Assembly (NCBI GenBank): GCA_001695595.3
Contig: MBPM02000021.1
Location: 62,001-126,000, forward strand
Direction of reading: 5' to 3'
Length of the DNA stretch: 64,000 nucleotides
Source: Plasmopara viticola
Lineage: Eukaryota; Oomycota; Peronosporomycetes; Peronosporales; Peronosporaceae
Made by a program: the position numbers and the translations under genes. Every line of letters starts with the position of its first letter. Position 1 is the stretch's first letter. Shown one piece after another: positions 45,601 to 56,360 of this stretch. Under the pieces are notes generated by a model. That model was not told where the DNA came from, did no database searches, and saw only the letters and a program-made list of their open reading frames with translations.

Positions 45601-47437
45601 AACAGGACGTTGGGAGACCGTGCTCGAGGCTGTTTTAACGTTTGCGACAACTTCACGCTATACATGGTAAATGGTAAGGGCGGAGTTACAGTTGGAAGAA
45701 TGGTACATTTACTGACACCACTTTCACATGGAAGGCGGCAACCAATATAAACACCAACAAATCATTACAACGGCTTCCGTTGATGCTGAGATAGCAATAC
45801 AGCCCAAGTTACATGACAAAGGTGAACATCGACACCCGACTTTGCAATTTCTTGCACGGACAAAAATATTTAAAACTCACAGAGTTGTTCCAAGTAGGGT
45901 CGTTTTCAATTGTGATCTGCAGATTTTACAAGGCAGAAAATGGACTCTTCGTAGCGGAACTGTCGAGAATGGGCTACGGAACGGATTGATTACATCGGAC
46001 AAGTAGCACCAGCGGCTAAATTGGTAGTAACAAGTTGTATGATCAAAGGCTTTGGGATAGTAACACCATAAATGACCGTTCAAGTGAAGGAAGCACATGA
46101 AGCGATCGTGTATTTTTTAGTAATTCGCTCGATGTAGCGAAATCATTTTTCTAAGCCAATGCATGGTCGGCGCTTGGATTGGATGAATGGGTTGGAACGA
46201 AATGACGCGGAAACGATTGCGGTAGAGAGATGCCACTTCCACCAGTAGGAATACCATTATGGTCAGCTGCGATCGTAAAATTTACAGCAAATGAAGGGAG
46301 TACAACAACACCAGCCAAAGCAGTTGTTGTTGCACCACTGCTTGATATCCAAAGCACGGGGCAAGTGTTGCCATAATTCATGTTGTTGTTCAAACTAGCA
46401 ATACTGATAGGTACAACAACGCCAGCATCACCAGCTGTAAGCGAAGTAGTAGATGAACTGTTGTAATATAGTATATATATACTATAGAAGCATTTCTTGA
46501 ATAGTTAGAGATATGAAGCAATTAAAATGCAAGCCAGATAATGCGCGACGTAAAATGGCGAGCCAGCGCAACAGCGCCAGCAGGGGCCACATATACTTGA
46601 GATTTCGATACGCTTGAAAATTTGCTATACCTTCCATAAATGCAAATTTTCCGCTTTGTTGATCAAGGTTGGTAAATAGAGATCGCTGAGATGACGCCTC
46701 CGGGGGTTTACTTGATGCAGTGGACGAAGAATCGTGAACTTGGGTGCGTGTCGCTAGCATCCTTTGGGATCGTCACGAGGACTCTCATGTCGACTAGCGG
46801 CTGCTCGTTGAACGATACACGGTCGCACAGCGCGTGGCTGCGTGGTGGTAGCGGCGAGCAGTAACTAGGTGTTGGCCAATCCAAACTCACCCATGCTATC
46901 AATAGCCGTCATATAAGACGAAGTAGCCAAGTTATCGAGCGCTTGTGCAGCTCCGCTAGACCCTTGAACCGTTGGAGTGGCATATTTATCCAATACAAAG
47001 TTGCTGGTCGGACCACCTTTGACATACCCTTAATCCATTTCAGTGATAGCCTTGAACGTTGTATTCACATTCTCATGGACTTGATTTGTCTGTACAGTCG
47101 CTCCATCAATAACGACCTGGACTCTGTCAATGAACAGCTATGCTCCGGCCTCAAGGACTAGTTGCTCAACAGTACATGCAGCAGTCGAAGTAATCAAGCC
47201 GGTACCACCATAACGATAAAAAGGCTTTACTGGAAATTCGATGATGGCTTCTTCCCAATTTACGTAAGCGGCTTGGAAAGAAAGCATTGATAGAATTAAG
47301 TGGACTTGTCCAGTGTACTGACCTGTGTTAGACATTGCATCCTGGATGGATGTCCATTTCTTAATACGGAAGAGCATTTTAGCTGGAGCTGGTCTGACAA
47401 AGTGTTCCAAAGCGGAAATGTCAGAAGCAGACGACAT
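45601..47437 (-). pseudogene. Probable major capsid protein, element A
   Basis: The N-terminal open frame (47437-47138) begins MSSASDISALEHFVRP and continues with AYVNWEEAIIEFPVKPFY. A first strand with an NW.EA.IE.PV signature near the N-terminus is characteristic of double jelly-roll capsid proteins of polinton-like viruses. Beyond frame breaks the beta-type sequence goes on (VIDGATVQTNQV, FVLDKYATPTVQG) to a C-terminal part near 45.65 kb that matches B at 52.0-52.4 kb. Position next to the protease fits. The gene length, about 1.8 kb, fits a capsid protein of roughly 600 residues. The family call rests on these signatures and synteny; no structure comparison was possible. Several stops and frameshifts. 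Confidence 0.6.
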
Positions 47438-47494
47438 TGTTTATGCGATCATATAAATGATAATTATATTATATTGATCAAAAAATAAAGCACC

Positions 47495-47837
47495 ATGGGA
47501 AAATCAGAATTTTACATTGTCAATAACGACGGATAATCTTCTCATGGATCTTGCCAACTTCCTTGGTGTCAAAGTAGATCGAATCGATTACAAGCAATAC
47601 CTAAAAAGAAGTAAAGATGATTGCATTCTACACATGAAAACGCCTCAGATCGGTGGCACACATCGGATGGCAGTCTTGAACAAAGATTAAATGTATGCTG
47701 ACCCTTTCGGATTGCCAAGGCCGCGCGTAATTGCATTAAATTACAAATACCGCGAAGTCAATATTCAGAATCAACGACTGTTTACTGTGGGCAGTTTAGC
47801 ATGTTGTGGCTCTGCTTTCTACAACAAAATCAGTTAG
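47495..47837 (+). pseudogene. Adenain-like cysteine protease, element A
   Basis: The frame reads LLMDLANFLGV, then GGTHRMAVL with the catalytic His (47661-47663), a stop, MYADPFGLPRP (the acidic residue motif DPFG), VNIQNQ (oxyanion Gln) and ACCGSAFYN with the catalytic Cys (47805-47807). This is the His-Asp-Gln-Cys order of the adenovirus-type protease that matures capsids in adenoviruses, polintons and virophages. It is divergent to the capsid gene, starting 58 bp from it. A frameshift near residue 13 and a stop between His and Asp inactivate it. A Trp that usually follows the His is Arg here. Confidence 0.8.
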
Positions 47838-47877
47838 ATAACTCTACAAGCTCTTTCTATCGCAAAATATACGCTCA

Positions 47878-48069
47878 ATGGATGTCGAGTTTATTGATGA
47901 ACAAGAGTTACGAACAATTCGAATCTATGATGGCTACTACTCTTTGCCGGATACTAAGCCAAAGCTCAAAGTAGTCAAGTCAAAAATTACGTTGGACCAC
48001 TTTGATCGCATCAACAAGAATACATGTCCAGCCAAAGTATGCATGGTGGAAATAGCAACACTCGAATAG
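47878..48069 (+). CDS. Small open frame at the right end of element A
   Basis: An intact 63-residue frame (MDVEFIDEQELRTI...) rich in Lys, Asp and Glu lies between the protease remnant and the right terminal repeat. It may be a small gene or the end of a larger one. No homologue recognised; B lacks this end. Confidence 0.4.
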   Translation: MDVEFIDEQELRTIRIYDGYYSLPDTKPKLKVVKSKITLDHFDRINKNTCPAKVCMVEIATLE

Positions 48070-48109
48070 TTGCGCGCTAAGTATGGATAACGATTCATCA
48101 CTTTCTTTA

Positions 48110-48534
48110 TGGTGTCTTAGAGCGGCAATCCCGCAGAATAGCAGACTTTCGTTCGAGTGTTGCTCTCGATGTCGATTTCGAGTGAGTCACCACTGAGTCA
48201 CCATGATTTACGACTGAGTCACCATTTTGGTGTCTCATTAGCGAATTTCGTTCTGATGTCTATCCATTCTCCAAGTCATTCTAGAATGATCTCTATTTTA
48301 TTGTCACCAGAGTCATCAATTTCAATACTTTTTAACAAAAAATTGTCGTATGATAGAGGACATGCATGAATTGGAAGTTACTAGCTAGTAAGTGGGAGGA
48401 TGTTTCGAAAAGTAGTGACTCATTGACCCAAGCTGGTCCTTATATTTAAAGGTTCTCTGGTTTGCTGTTATTGAGTAGAAGGTGGTGACTCAGGTGACTC
48501 TGTGGCGAATCACTCACTTTCTAATGGCGACAGT
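48110..48534 (-). repeat. Element A right terminal inverted repeat
   Basis: Reverse complement of 34177-34640. TGAGTCA occurs at 48183-48189, 48194-48200 and 48215-48221, and TGACTCA at 48416-48422 and 48486-48492. The last base of the element is taken as 48534, before which the sequence is ctaatggcgacagt. Confidence 0.8.
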
Positions 48535-49030
48535 ATCTCCCGACCATTTTTCATTTTTTTGTTACTGGTATAAACTGGCTCCTCTCGGTTATCGTTCAAT
48601 TTATTAAATCCTCTAGAAGAACGCTCGCCAAGTTCCGTTTCTCTTTCGCCTTTCTCTACGTCCGAGACAGGGATGGCAGGTTGCCCAACGCGAGAGAAGA
48701 AACGGCCGACAAAGTATAAGCGTGGAGATTGGCGACAGGGACGACAATAGAAGGCTAAGAAGCGAGCGACGATGGATCTGTCATCGGCGATATCGTACAT
48801 GGACGCTTCCCCTCAGGTACCACACGTTGCGTTGTGTAATGAACCAGGGAATGAATGCCTCACATGGTCATATGCTTTGTTGTCTAGTTAGCGGAAATGC
48901 TATCGCACCTTAAGATTATCGAAAACGATCCAGCGATCGTCCTGAAATGGGATCTTGAGGCATTGCAAGCGTTTGTAACGAGGGCAGTCGCCATTGATGG
49001 TGGTCCTGATCCGCCCGCGAGACCACCGTG
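48535..49030 (-). repeat. Inverted-duplicated flank of element A, right copy
   Basis: Inverse copy of 33660-34176. Because host-type sequence outside both element ends is duplicated in opposite orientation, this is not an ordinary target-site duplication. Confidence 0.85.
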
Positions 49031-49337
49031 GCTTGAGACATGGCCTTCAACCATAACCTCGCTCACGGATGAGGTTGTGACGTTTCTTGCGCAAGTTGCG
49101 GGCGGTCGGTTCGGGATGATTATGCTGGCTCCGAACAATATGCGTCAAAACAACAATGTCTGGAGGCGAATCGGTACTATCGAAGACGATCCGTTCATGC
49201 AAGCAAGTTTTGCTGCAGCGCCACCAGACCAACGCCTTGCTCGGACTGGCTATTTGTTGGACAACCGTCGAGTGCTGCAACCACTCAAAGGAGAACGTTA
49301 TGGCCTACTACCGCCATTACGTCTGAAATTTGCATAG
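48897..49337 (+). CDS. Unrecognised open frame flanking element A
   Basis: A 146-residue frame (MLSHLKIIENDP..., ending LRLKFA) whose first part is repeated on the minus strand at 33819-33660. It has no signal peptide and no known motif; the composition (Ala, Asp, Arg rich) is host-like and less AT-rich than the element. The left copy diverges after about 45 residues, so one of the two is a chimera. Confidence 0.45.
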   Translation: MLSHLKIIENDPAIVLKWDLEALQAFVTRAVAIDGGPDPPARPPWLETWPSTITSLTDEVVTFLAQVAGGRFGMIMLAPNNMRQNNNVWRRIGTIEDDPFMQASFAAAPPDQRLARTGYLLDNRRVLQPLKGERYGLLPPLRLKFA

Positions 49338-49749
49338 ATTTTCAATTCTGTCGTCGCATTAGATCAAGCATTTCTCTGATCATTCATTCGAGTATCACTC
49401 GAGTATAAGAGTTTCAACATCACGTACTTTTTGACTTTGACTTTTTGTAAATGGGACTGCACTAAATACTAATCAGTTATGTCCGGTCAATGTGTCACCA
49501 ACCTGCGCATAAAATGGCATTGAGAGTTCATGATGTCTAAAAGGCACCATGAGTACCTCTTGACACACACATACAGCGATGATGTACGTTTCGTATAGAT
49601 AAAAGCGATGATGTACATTTTGTAAATATCGCTGTATCTTGATGCGTCTAGAGGTACTCATGGTGCTCTCAGTGCGATTAATGATCAGTGTGGCATAAAT
49701 GCTACACCCCGTCCGCTAGCATACGCACAATAAGTATAGCACCTGAAGC
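49338..49749. other. Unassigned sequence with a short inverted repeat
   Basis: Around 49540-49665 the strings caccatgagtacctc and gaggtactcatggtg are inverted repeats about 100 bp apart, with gatgatgtac strings between them. This could be a small MITE-like or foldback element. No gene seen. Confidence 0.4.
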
Positions 49750-50614
49750 AATAGTCGGAAAGCTTGACATTCATTTAAATGTTCACGACATTCGCTGCGA
49801 AGACTCATATGACGCACTCATCCAGGAATGCGACTGTTTCTGGCAAATTGTGGTTGCCGTCTTGCGTCACGACACCAACTCTGCAACTTTTTTGTTAGCT
49901 GGTCATTTGCAGGGGCTTACATGCCAACCAAACCCATCGTGCATTAAAATCGCGGCATCATATCCTTCACATATATTATATTGTCCTTGAAACGGCTTCC
50001 AGAAAGAAAAACGATAGTAAAGACGACCAAGCTGATTAAATAGTAGATGTATCACACGATTGAAAGCCTCCGCGCAACTGCTGTTCTGGACAAGCCAAAT
50101 AAACAGGCGTTGGTCATGGTTCATGTGCAACAACTCCGAAACGATGACCATACCTTCCACACCTTCCAAACCTTCCACACAATTCTCGCTATGGTTCAGC
50201 CGGTTAGCAAGAAAATATTCTCATTCGCAACTGTACCGCTGACATGATCTTTTCCACGTTTATCAACAAAAAAGTGAACCAGTTAATTCTTTGGGAAATT
50301 CTTATCGCTCACGTTAAAGTGATCCTCAATAGACCATGTTGGCTTTAACAGTAGCTCTTTCTCTAAATGCTTCTTCTCCATGTCCTCTGGTATCGTCGCT
50401 CTCTAAAGCCGAACTAAATTGCCATCATCGTCCTTAATCCATTTTTTTTTGTTGCGCTCTTCTTGATGAGATATAGAGCGAGCTTGTCCGACGGGAACTC
50501 GTACTGAATTTTTTTCATCATCTGGTCTTTTACTTCTCCAACCGCTTCTCGCGGGCCAATGTTATTATTGGTGACGCGTTCCTCGCCGACAATTGCACAG
50601 AACAGCTCTACCAT
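49750..50614 (-). pseudogene. CRN paralogue, frameshifted
   Basis: The first 66 residues (50614-50414) are a CRN header (MVELFCAIVGEERV, LALYLIKK in place of the LYLAK box). After a frameshift the C-terminal part at 50178-49903 matches that of the CRN gene at 2052-2855 in layout (MVIVSELLHMNHDQ corresponds to MYIVSELLQQINLN). Several stops in between. The conserved upstream flank is shared with the 11.9 kb copy. Confidence 0.75.
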
Positions 50615-51006
50615 GTTCCTTCACGGAACATTCGACAATGATTGTTTTCAGCGAGCCTAACAACTCCATACCCTCCTAAATGCGGTGATGACATTGACCT
50701 CATTCTCACCACCATCAACTCACAAAATGATTTTTAATACTAGAAGGTGCGGTGTTTCTTTAAAGCTCGATGGGTCCGATCAGAGAACGTCCTATCTATT
50801 AATGACACCTTTAGAACACTATTCAGATGCTTTTAATATGTTGCGCGTACGCCAACGGACGGATTGTATCATCTATGCCACATCGTCCGCTCTTCTTTCG
50901 CTTATAAGAGCATCAAGAGTACCCCTAGACACATTCAACAATAGCGATAATGCACTTTATTTGAACCTTAAACTTTAGATCTCAACCTTATTTTGACTTT
51001 AGTATC
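50615..51006. other. 5' flank of the CRN pseudogene
   Basis: Contains aaggtgcggtgtttctttaa near 50744, matching aggtgtggtgtccctctaaa near 12350 next to the other CRN fragment. No gene. Confidence 0.5.
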
Positions 51007-51330
51007 CAATGTACAGCAGGGTGACGCCCTCTTTCCAAGCGCGGGGGCTAAATGCTCGCGCGCTTCGGACAGGTGCTCTCGGGCATCTGCAGGTCTCTAA
51101 CGAGTCTCACCCTCGACGCGACGGTCTCCAGCACCAGAGCGCCACCTGGGCTCTTACCACGTCAGAGCTGACAAAATAATGGAAGACCCTCACGACCTCG
51201 GTGCTGGCTGCACAGCCCGCCGATCGAGGCCCGGCGTATTCGGACACCACTCTATGCCGTGGACTAGCCAGACTGAGCCTAGCACGTGCATAACTTGGCA
51301 ACGCGATAGCGTAATACAATACAATGTACA
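51007..51330 (+). mobile_element. SINE-like element, copy 3, 5'-shortened
   Basis: Body 51016-51321 starts GCAGGGTGACGCC, lacking the first bases of copies 1 and 2, and ends in the ATACA-type tail. A 9-bp duplication (caatgtaca) lies at 51007-51015 and 51322-51330. A related unoccupied site exists at about 62265-62290. Confidence 0.85.
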
Positions 51331-51770
51331 TGTGTGCCTGGAACCCGTTGGTTATGACTGTACCAAAAGCAAGTGTGTAAGTTCCACGCAGCGTCAGTGT
51401 CTTCTTCTACTAAAATTCTGAGTCGATTCCACGACGAAATAGCGATTTTTGCCACCTGTGAGTGTATCTCAAGCCACAAACGGCAAATTAAATCGAGATT
51501 TTACCCAACTCGCAGTAAATGTAACGTCGGGGTTAAAAAGGTTAGATTAATGTATCGTTCCATGAGACTTTGATTGAAGTGGAAGATCCGAAACGCTAGG
51601 AAGTATATTGTAATTGACCAGGCTGTCTGCAAAATTGGCTGTACGGGGTGGAAAGTGGGCCTGTTGCTGAAAGATCAAATTTGGATTCCAATCCAGCCGC
51701 TTGATTTACTAAAAGATGTAAAAGAAAAAATGAGGTCAAAATTGGTGTGTACCAGAATCAGCAGAGGTAT
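51331..51770 (+). repeat. Direct repeat X, left copy
   Basis: Matches 62270-62775 in the same orientation (shared strings such as gcgtcagtgtctt, tttttgccacctgtga, ggggtggaaagtgggcct, gttgctgaaagatc). It encodes short segments such as LLKD.IWI..QPL. It joins directly onto the broken end of element B. Confidence 0.8.
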
Positions 51771-51869
51771 CGATCGTATCGACTGTGGAAGCAGGTGGAG
51801 CCGAGCAGCAATGACACAACATCCTAAATTATTGATTCTACAACGATCGAGAGTTAGTTGTAGTCCCAC

Positions 51870-52440
51870 ACATTGGAAGCTTCTTTTACTTGGGCGGTCA
51901 GTGACGGCATTGCTTATCGAAAGCGTTTGATCGTACAACCTAAATAACCAATCCATCCACAAGTGTCGCACTGTCAAATACAATCAATCCGTTCTGAAAT
52001 TCATCGCTCCACAATGATTGCTACTACTAGTCCATTCTCTGCATTAAATAATCTGCACATCACAGATAAAAACGTCCTTATGTAAAACAAACCCGTGAGT
52101 TAAGGATATGATTTGTTTGTGCAAGAGATTTCATAGCCGGATGATGGTGGTGGTCTTAACAATGCTACCGTAGCGGGTTCCCTATCTTATTTTTAATAAA
52201 ATTGCTATATCGCTTTGTTGCTGTCGATATTGGTCGTGTGCCAGTAAGAGATAGAACTTTCAATTGTAAGTATGCTCTCACCATTTATTTCCACGTTTTA
52301 CGTGAAGTTGCAGCAAGTGTTGATACTTGAACAGGCACTGTCTCTCTAGAACTAGTTCGACATAAGAGTTTCAATGTAACGATTATTAATAAGTTGTTTG
52401 AATAGCCCCAATATACGTGATCTATTCGAAATTAATCATG
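51870..52440 (+). pseudogene. Capsid protein C-terminal fragment, element B
   Basis: DNA such as gcggtcagtgacggcattgc (51892) and the following 400 bp match the reverse complement of element A at about 46.05-45.65 kb. Frames include ATVAGSLSYF and CKYALTIYFHVLREV-like text under stops. It begins abruptly next to repeat X. Confidence 0.55.
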
Positions 52441-52444
52441 AGTA

Positions 52445-53300
52445 ACTTTTCTTCGATAACTAAAACAAGCAAAAAGCATACGATCGAAATTACAATGGGA
52501 AGGCAAAAGTAAATTCATTCGAGACAAGAAGTTAAAGGCTTTGGCCCTTAACAAGTCGTTAGGTGATGCAAGTACTGACTCATTAGCATATTTGTTTTAG
52601 CAAGCGATGGCTAAAAGGCGCGAGTATGAGTATCATCAAATCATATAAAAACTACCGAAGGGCTTTAAGATCCATCTAATAGCATGGAAGGTTAAGCAAA
52701 ATTTAAACCGAAAGCCGGTAAAAAGAGCCGTTCCTACATTTTACAATCTATTGACACCGATACCCTGATGAATAAGCCTACTGCATTTAAAAGTTCATTT
52801 GAAAATCTCTATAAAAGAGTGATTGACGTTGAGCATACGTTCAAGAAAAAAAGTCTTTAGAAGAAGTAATTGTTGATTGAATTCGAAATCATTTTATTTA
52901 AACAGAGAGGCAGATCGAATCGGAAAAATATTGATACACTTGCTGGTAAAGTCATGGCAGCATCGGTAAAGCTCTTTATTACAAACGAGTGAAAACCTCT
53001 AATAATAAATCCCCCAATGACAAAAGCGAGCACGAGAAAAAAGCTGCCATACGAGCCGAAGAAGCGCCATCGGTTACTCGACAACTGTTTCAAGACTCGT
53101 ATAATGCGGAGAGCACTAATAGTGATGAAATAAATGAAGGAAAGATCATTCGTGGGTTAAATTTTGGTATAAAATAGGTATAAACTAAGATGATTGACGA
53201 GTGCAATAGCCTTCATAAAAAATGTAATATGATTGTGAAAACATCTTAAGAGGCTGTAAATTAACGAAACGAAAAAAATACTTCTGAGTAATGCTTTAAA
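52445..53300 (+). pseudogene. Conserved Lys-rich virion-type gene, element B
   Basis: Counterpart of 45600-44451 in A (shared order: KAY(D/G)R.Y, SFEN, KAA.R.EE...TR). The last open part is 52989-53177. Function not recognised. Confidence 0.45.
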
Positions 53301-55880
53301 GCCTAATCATAAGTGGAAGGAATTAGTGGAAATTGCGATGTCATATAATGCGGAATGTCAAAGGCTGGCTTGACAAATTTTTTAATCTACGCTAAATAAT
53401 GTTCAAATGGTTTTTTTCTAACTCATTCATTTCTTTTATTGGAAGTATGATAGCAGCTAGATTAAATACACCATCTTGAGGGTAGTCAAGACTATAGTGA
53501 CATATTTTAAAACATCGTCGTCTTCTTCTTCCTTAATATTGTTTGACATAATGCCAAACATTTCTTTACACACATTTTTTATTCCTGCGCAATCAGCCGA
53601 AGTTTTGTTTTCCTCTCTTTCGTCCAATCGTAAATGACGGCTCCATTTTGTTATAGCCTTTTAACATTGTAAGGGCAGGAGAAAAGATTTTTCTCGAGTC
53701 GTCTTTCAGATTTTGTGTGTATGGATTGCACACAGAAAAACGAAGATATTTTATGGCAGAAACCGTAACACTGACCGGGCTTTGTCCAAGATTGCTCCAA
53801 CTTTTTCTTTGTACATTGTATTGACAGCAATTTAATGTCCAACCAATACCAACCGTGTATGGATTTGACCTAAAGACGCTTGAAATTGTCGATGGTGATC
53901 TAGTTCCTCTACCAACCTTGCCAGCAGAGGTTACTGTTACTCAACGAGTATTTGCGGTCATTAACAGCATTGCTGGTTGAAGTCGCTTCATAATATGCAC
54001 TATTAGTTGAGGTAGCATTCGTTCCATAAGCGGCGATGCTTAAGACGATTCTGTTAATATCGGCTTATCATAGTCAGCACTTTTATCGTTTAAAGAATTG
54101 GACGCATAGTGTGATCGGTGCAATCCCAAGCGAGAAACTATACAACGTATCGATGTTGAATATCATCCTATAACCGCCGGCTAGTGGTGGTGGTGATCCC
54201 AAAATAAACGAATAGCATCTGCTGTCGTGTCAAGACTTAATATATGAGGAACTCCTTTTGTAAAAGTATGACTTTTCAACATCAAGACAAAATCTTTGCG
54301 TTTGAGGCGTAAACCCTTTTGTTATTCCAGTTAGGAATATATAAATTAGCACTTGTAGCTGAAACACTTCCGACAAATACATTCGGATCATTGATTGCTA
54401 TTGAATTTAGCAAAGGATACGGTTATCTCTTCGACTTTGAAGTTGTTTTCGATGCGATGACAAGACCATTGATATTAGAGATTTTATACATGTTCATAGT
54501 CTCACGGTTCGTAGATTCACCATAAAGGCGAGAATTTCATAATTGATGTGCCACAAAACATCACATGCCATTGTCTGTGTCCACTGAAGAGTCTAACAGC
54601 AGTAATTACCATTGCCGATCCATTGACATTCAATTTTGTGTAGTTAAGATTTCATTAAATTAGCAAAAGTGTCGATCTTATCGGTTGTGATAGCAGGCGA
54701 AGTCTCTTTTGTTGAAAAGGTAAGGAAAGATCATTCTAGTTTATTTATACCGCTATCAAGAGTTAAATTCAGCACCACAGCTCGTGAACCGGTAGCACCA
54801 CCTTAAGTAATCGACAAATATGATGATTGATCAAAGCAGCTCCATTAAACTCTCGTAATCCAGGGTGAATTCCAGTTCTAGATCCGCCTGAAACCAATTG
54901 ATGAGATGGCAGAGCTCCAATGCCGACGTTTTAATCGAGTTGATAAGCAACAGATTTTGATAGAATACTTCGTATTTGGATTGCTTGCCGACTTATCTCG
55001 AAGTCCAATTACTCAGCATACGGATTACTTGTAAGATTTATATTGGCTTGAGCAGCAGCAGAGCGTTTTGGAAATTGTTTTTCCGTTACTCGCAGTGGTT
55101 GAAGCAAGGTTCAAATATAATAAAAATTTGGTTGGCCCTCGGCATTAAGCGTTCCCAAATCATTTGGAGATTAAAGAGAAGAAAGAGAAGTAGTAATAGT
55201 TATATCATTACCAGTAATTGATACAAGAACCTACGAGGCTGGGGCAATTCCAGCAATCAATAATCACGTAATTGATATAAGCAGCAATTGCAGCGACCAA
55301 TGCTTCACCAACCTTCAATCTAGAAAGTTCAAGACGAAACCGAATATCAACTTTCTGATCGGCAGCAGCTTTAAGAATATCTCTACTACCGAAGATAAGA
55401 CAGAGAACTATCCGTAAAGCCAGATCCAATGTAGCTGAAAGAAAACTTAGTTAAATTATAACCAGAATTAATGTAGCCGTAATTTAAACTCTACAATGAT
55501 GAATAAGTAGCCACTACGTTTTAAAGATCGAGAAAAGTCGAGCTGTTTCGTTAGGTGGCCCCATACATTTTCCAGCGAGATTAATACTTTAAGATATGAG
55601 TCTAACACAAAAGCCTCATTTGTTGCCTTACAGCCAGAAATTACACTTGAAACATATGATAAGCAACTTTATTCGAGCGCAGAGCTCTCGATTGTGAGCG
55701 AAGCGCAATCGAGATTTTCTGCAACGCTTAATGCTGACAACGTTTCACCACCAAGCCTCACGTATCTTTGATCGCCTGAAGTTATAAAAAGCTATTAATT
55801 AGATTCGCTATGTTAAGAGCAACTAAACAGAGGCATTGATTACTGGAGGGACGGCTCATTACTTTACGAATCATTACTGA
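53301..55880 (-). pseudogene. Fibre/spike-like block, element B
   Basis: Minus-strand frames with Thr/Ser/Asn-rich beta-type sequence; the segment near 54.55-54.33 kb (STNRETMNMYKISNINGLVI, SVSATSANLYI) matches A at 43.37-43.56 kb. Heavily interrupted, and short plus-strand open frames (54319-54525, 54976-55221) are their shadows. Confidence 0.4.
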
Positions 55881-55889
55881 AGTCAACGC

Positions 55890-56360
55890 TTGTGTGTAGC
55901 GTCGCCAAGTGAGTCAGAAAAAGTCAAACGCCGTGCTGTATATAAATAGGCCTTCTGAGTGAATGTTTCACAATAACTGCGAAATGCACAACAACCAACA
56001 GACGTTTTAACGATCACCTTCGAGACAGCCAAAGACTTAAAAGAAGGCATAGTTCCAGCACTGAGGAAATATGATAGCAAAACGAGCAAGTTGGTCATAC
56101 CCGCTGACTTCGTGTAGAGTAAAAAAACTTAAGCACAATCTGGACAATACTTTATTCGAAAATGTAAGGTCGGCTGCTCTTTCGGCACTCCAAAGACGAT
56201 TCAAATCATTCTATAGTGCGCGATACTTAGTCAAATGTAACGCAGAGAGATTTTGAAATCACATGTCGCGACTTCCCCACTGAAATGCCAATCAAAGCAT
56301 TTTTCGTTCTCTACAGCCGAACAACGTCTGAAAAAGAGGCACGATCAGAATGCATGTCAC
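55890..56360 (+). pseudogene. A32-like packaging ATPase, element B
   Basis: The plus strand encodes DHLRDSQRLK, ALRKYDSKTSKLV and SKK, followed by FENVRSAALSALQRRF-type frame-shifted text and a GTPKTI string, matching the ATPase of element A (MRKFDSKKSKL, GIPKTIR). Walker A region not recognised. Several frameshifts. Confidence 0.6.

Larger units (their letters stand above)
34177..48534 (+). mobile_element. Endogenous polinton-like virus, element A (nearly complete, decayed)
   Basis: About 14.4 kb between terminal inverted repeats beginning ACTGTCGCCATTAGAAAGTGA. The following can be read in order: left ORF and superfamily 3 helicase (+), GIY-YIG nuclease (-), probable tyrosine recombinase (+), a conserved unknown gene (+), fibre-like gene (+), packaging ATPase (-), more fibre-like genes (+), conserved virion-type gene (-), probable major capsid protein (-), adenain-like protease (+). 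This combination is that of a small dsDNA virus of the polinton-like/virophage group. All large genes carry stops or frameshifts. I found no protein-primed polymerase B and no DDE-type integrase, which separates it from typical Polintons. The interior is visibly AT-rich relative to the host genes. Confidence 0.8.

Noticed and set aside
54319..54525. Plus-strand open frame in element B
   Set aside because: Antisense of a fibre-like segment that matches element A in the minus-strand reading.
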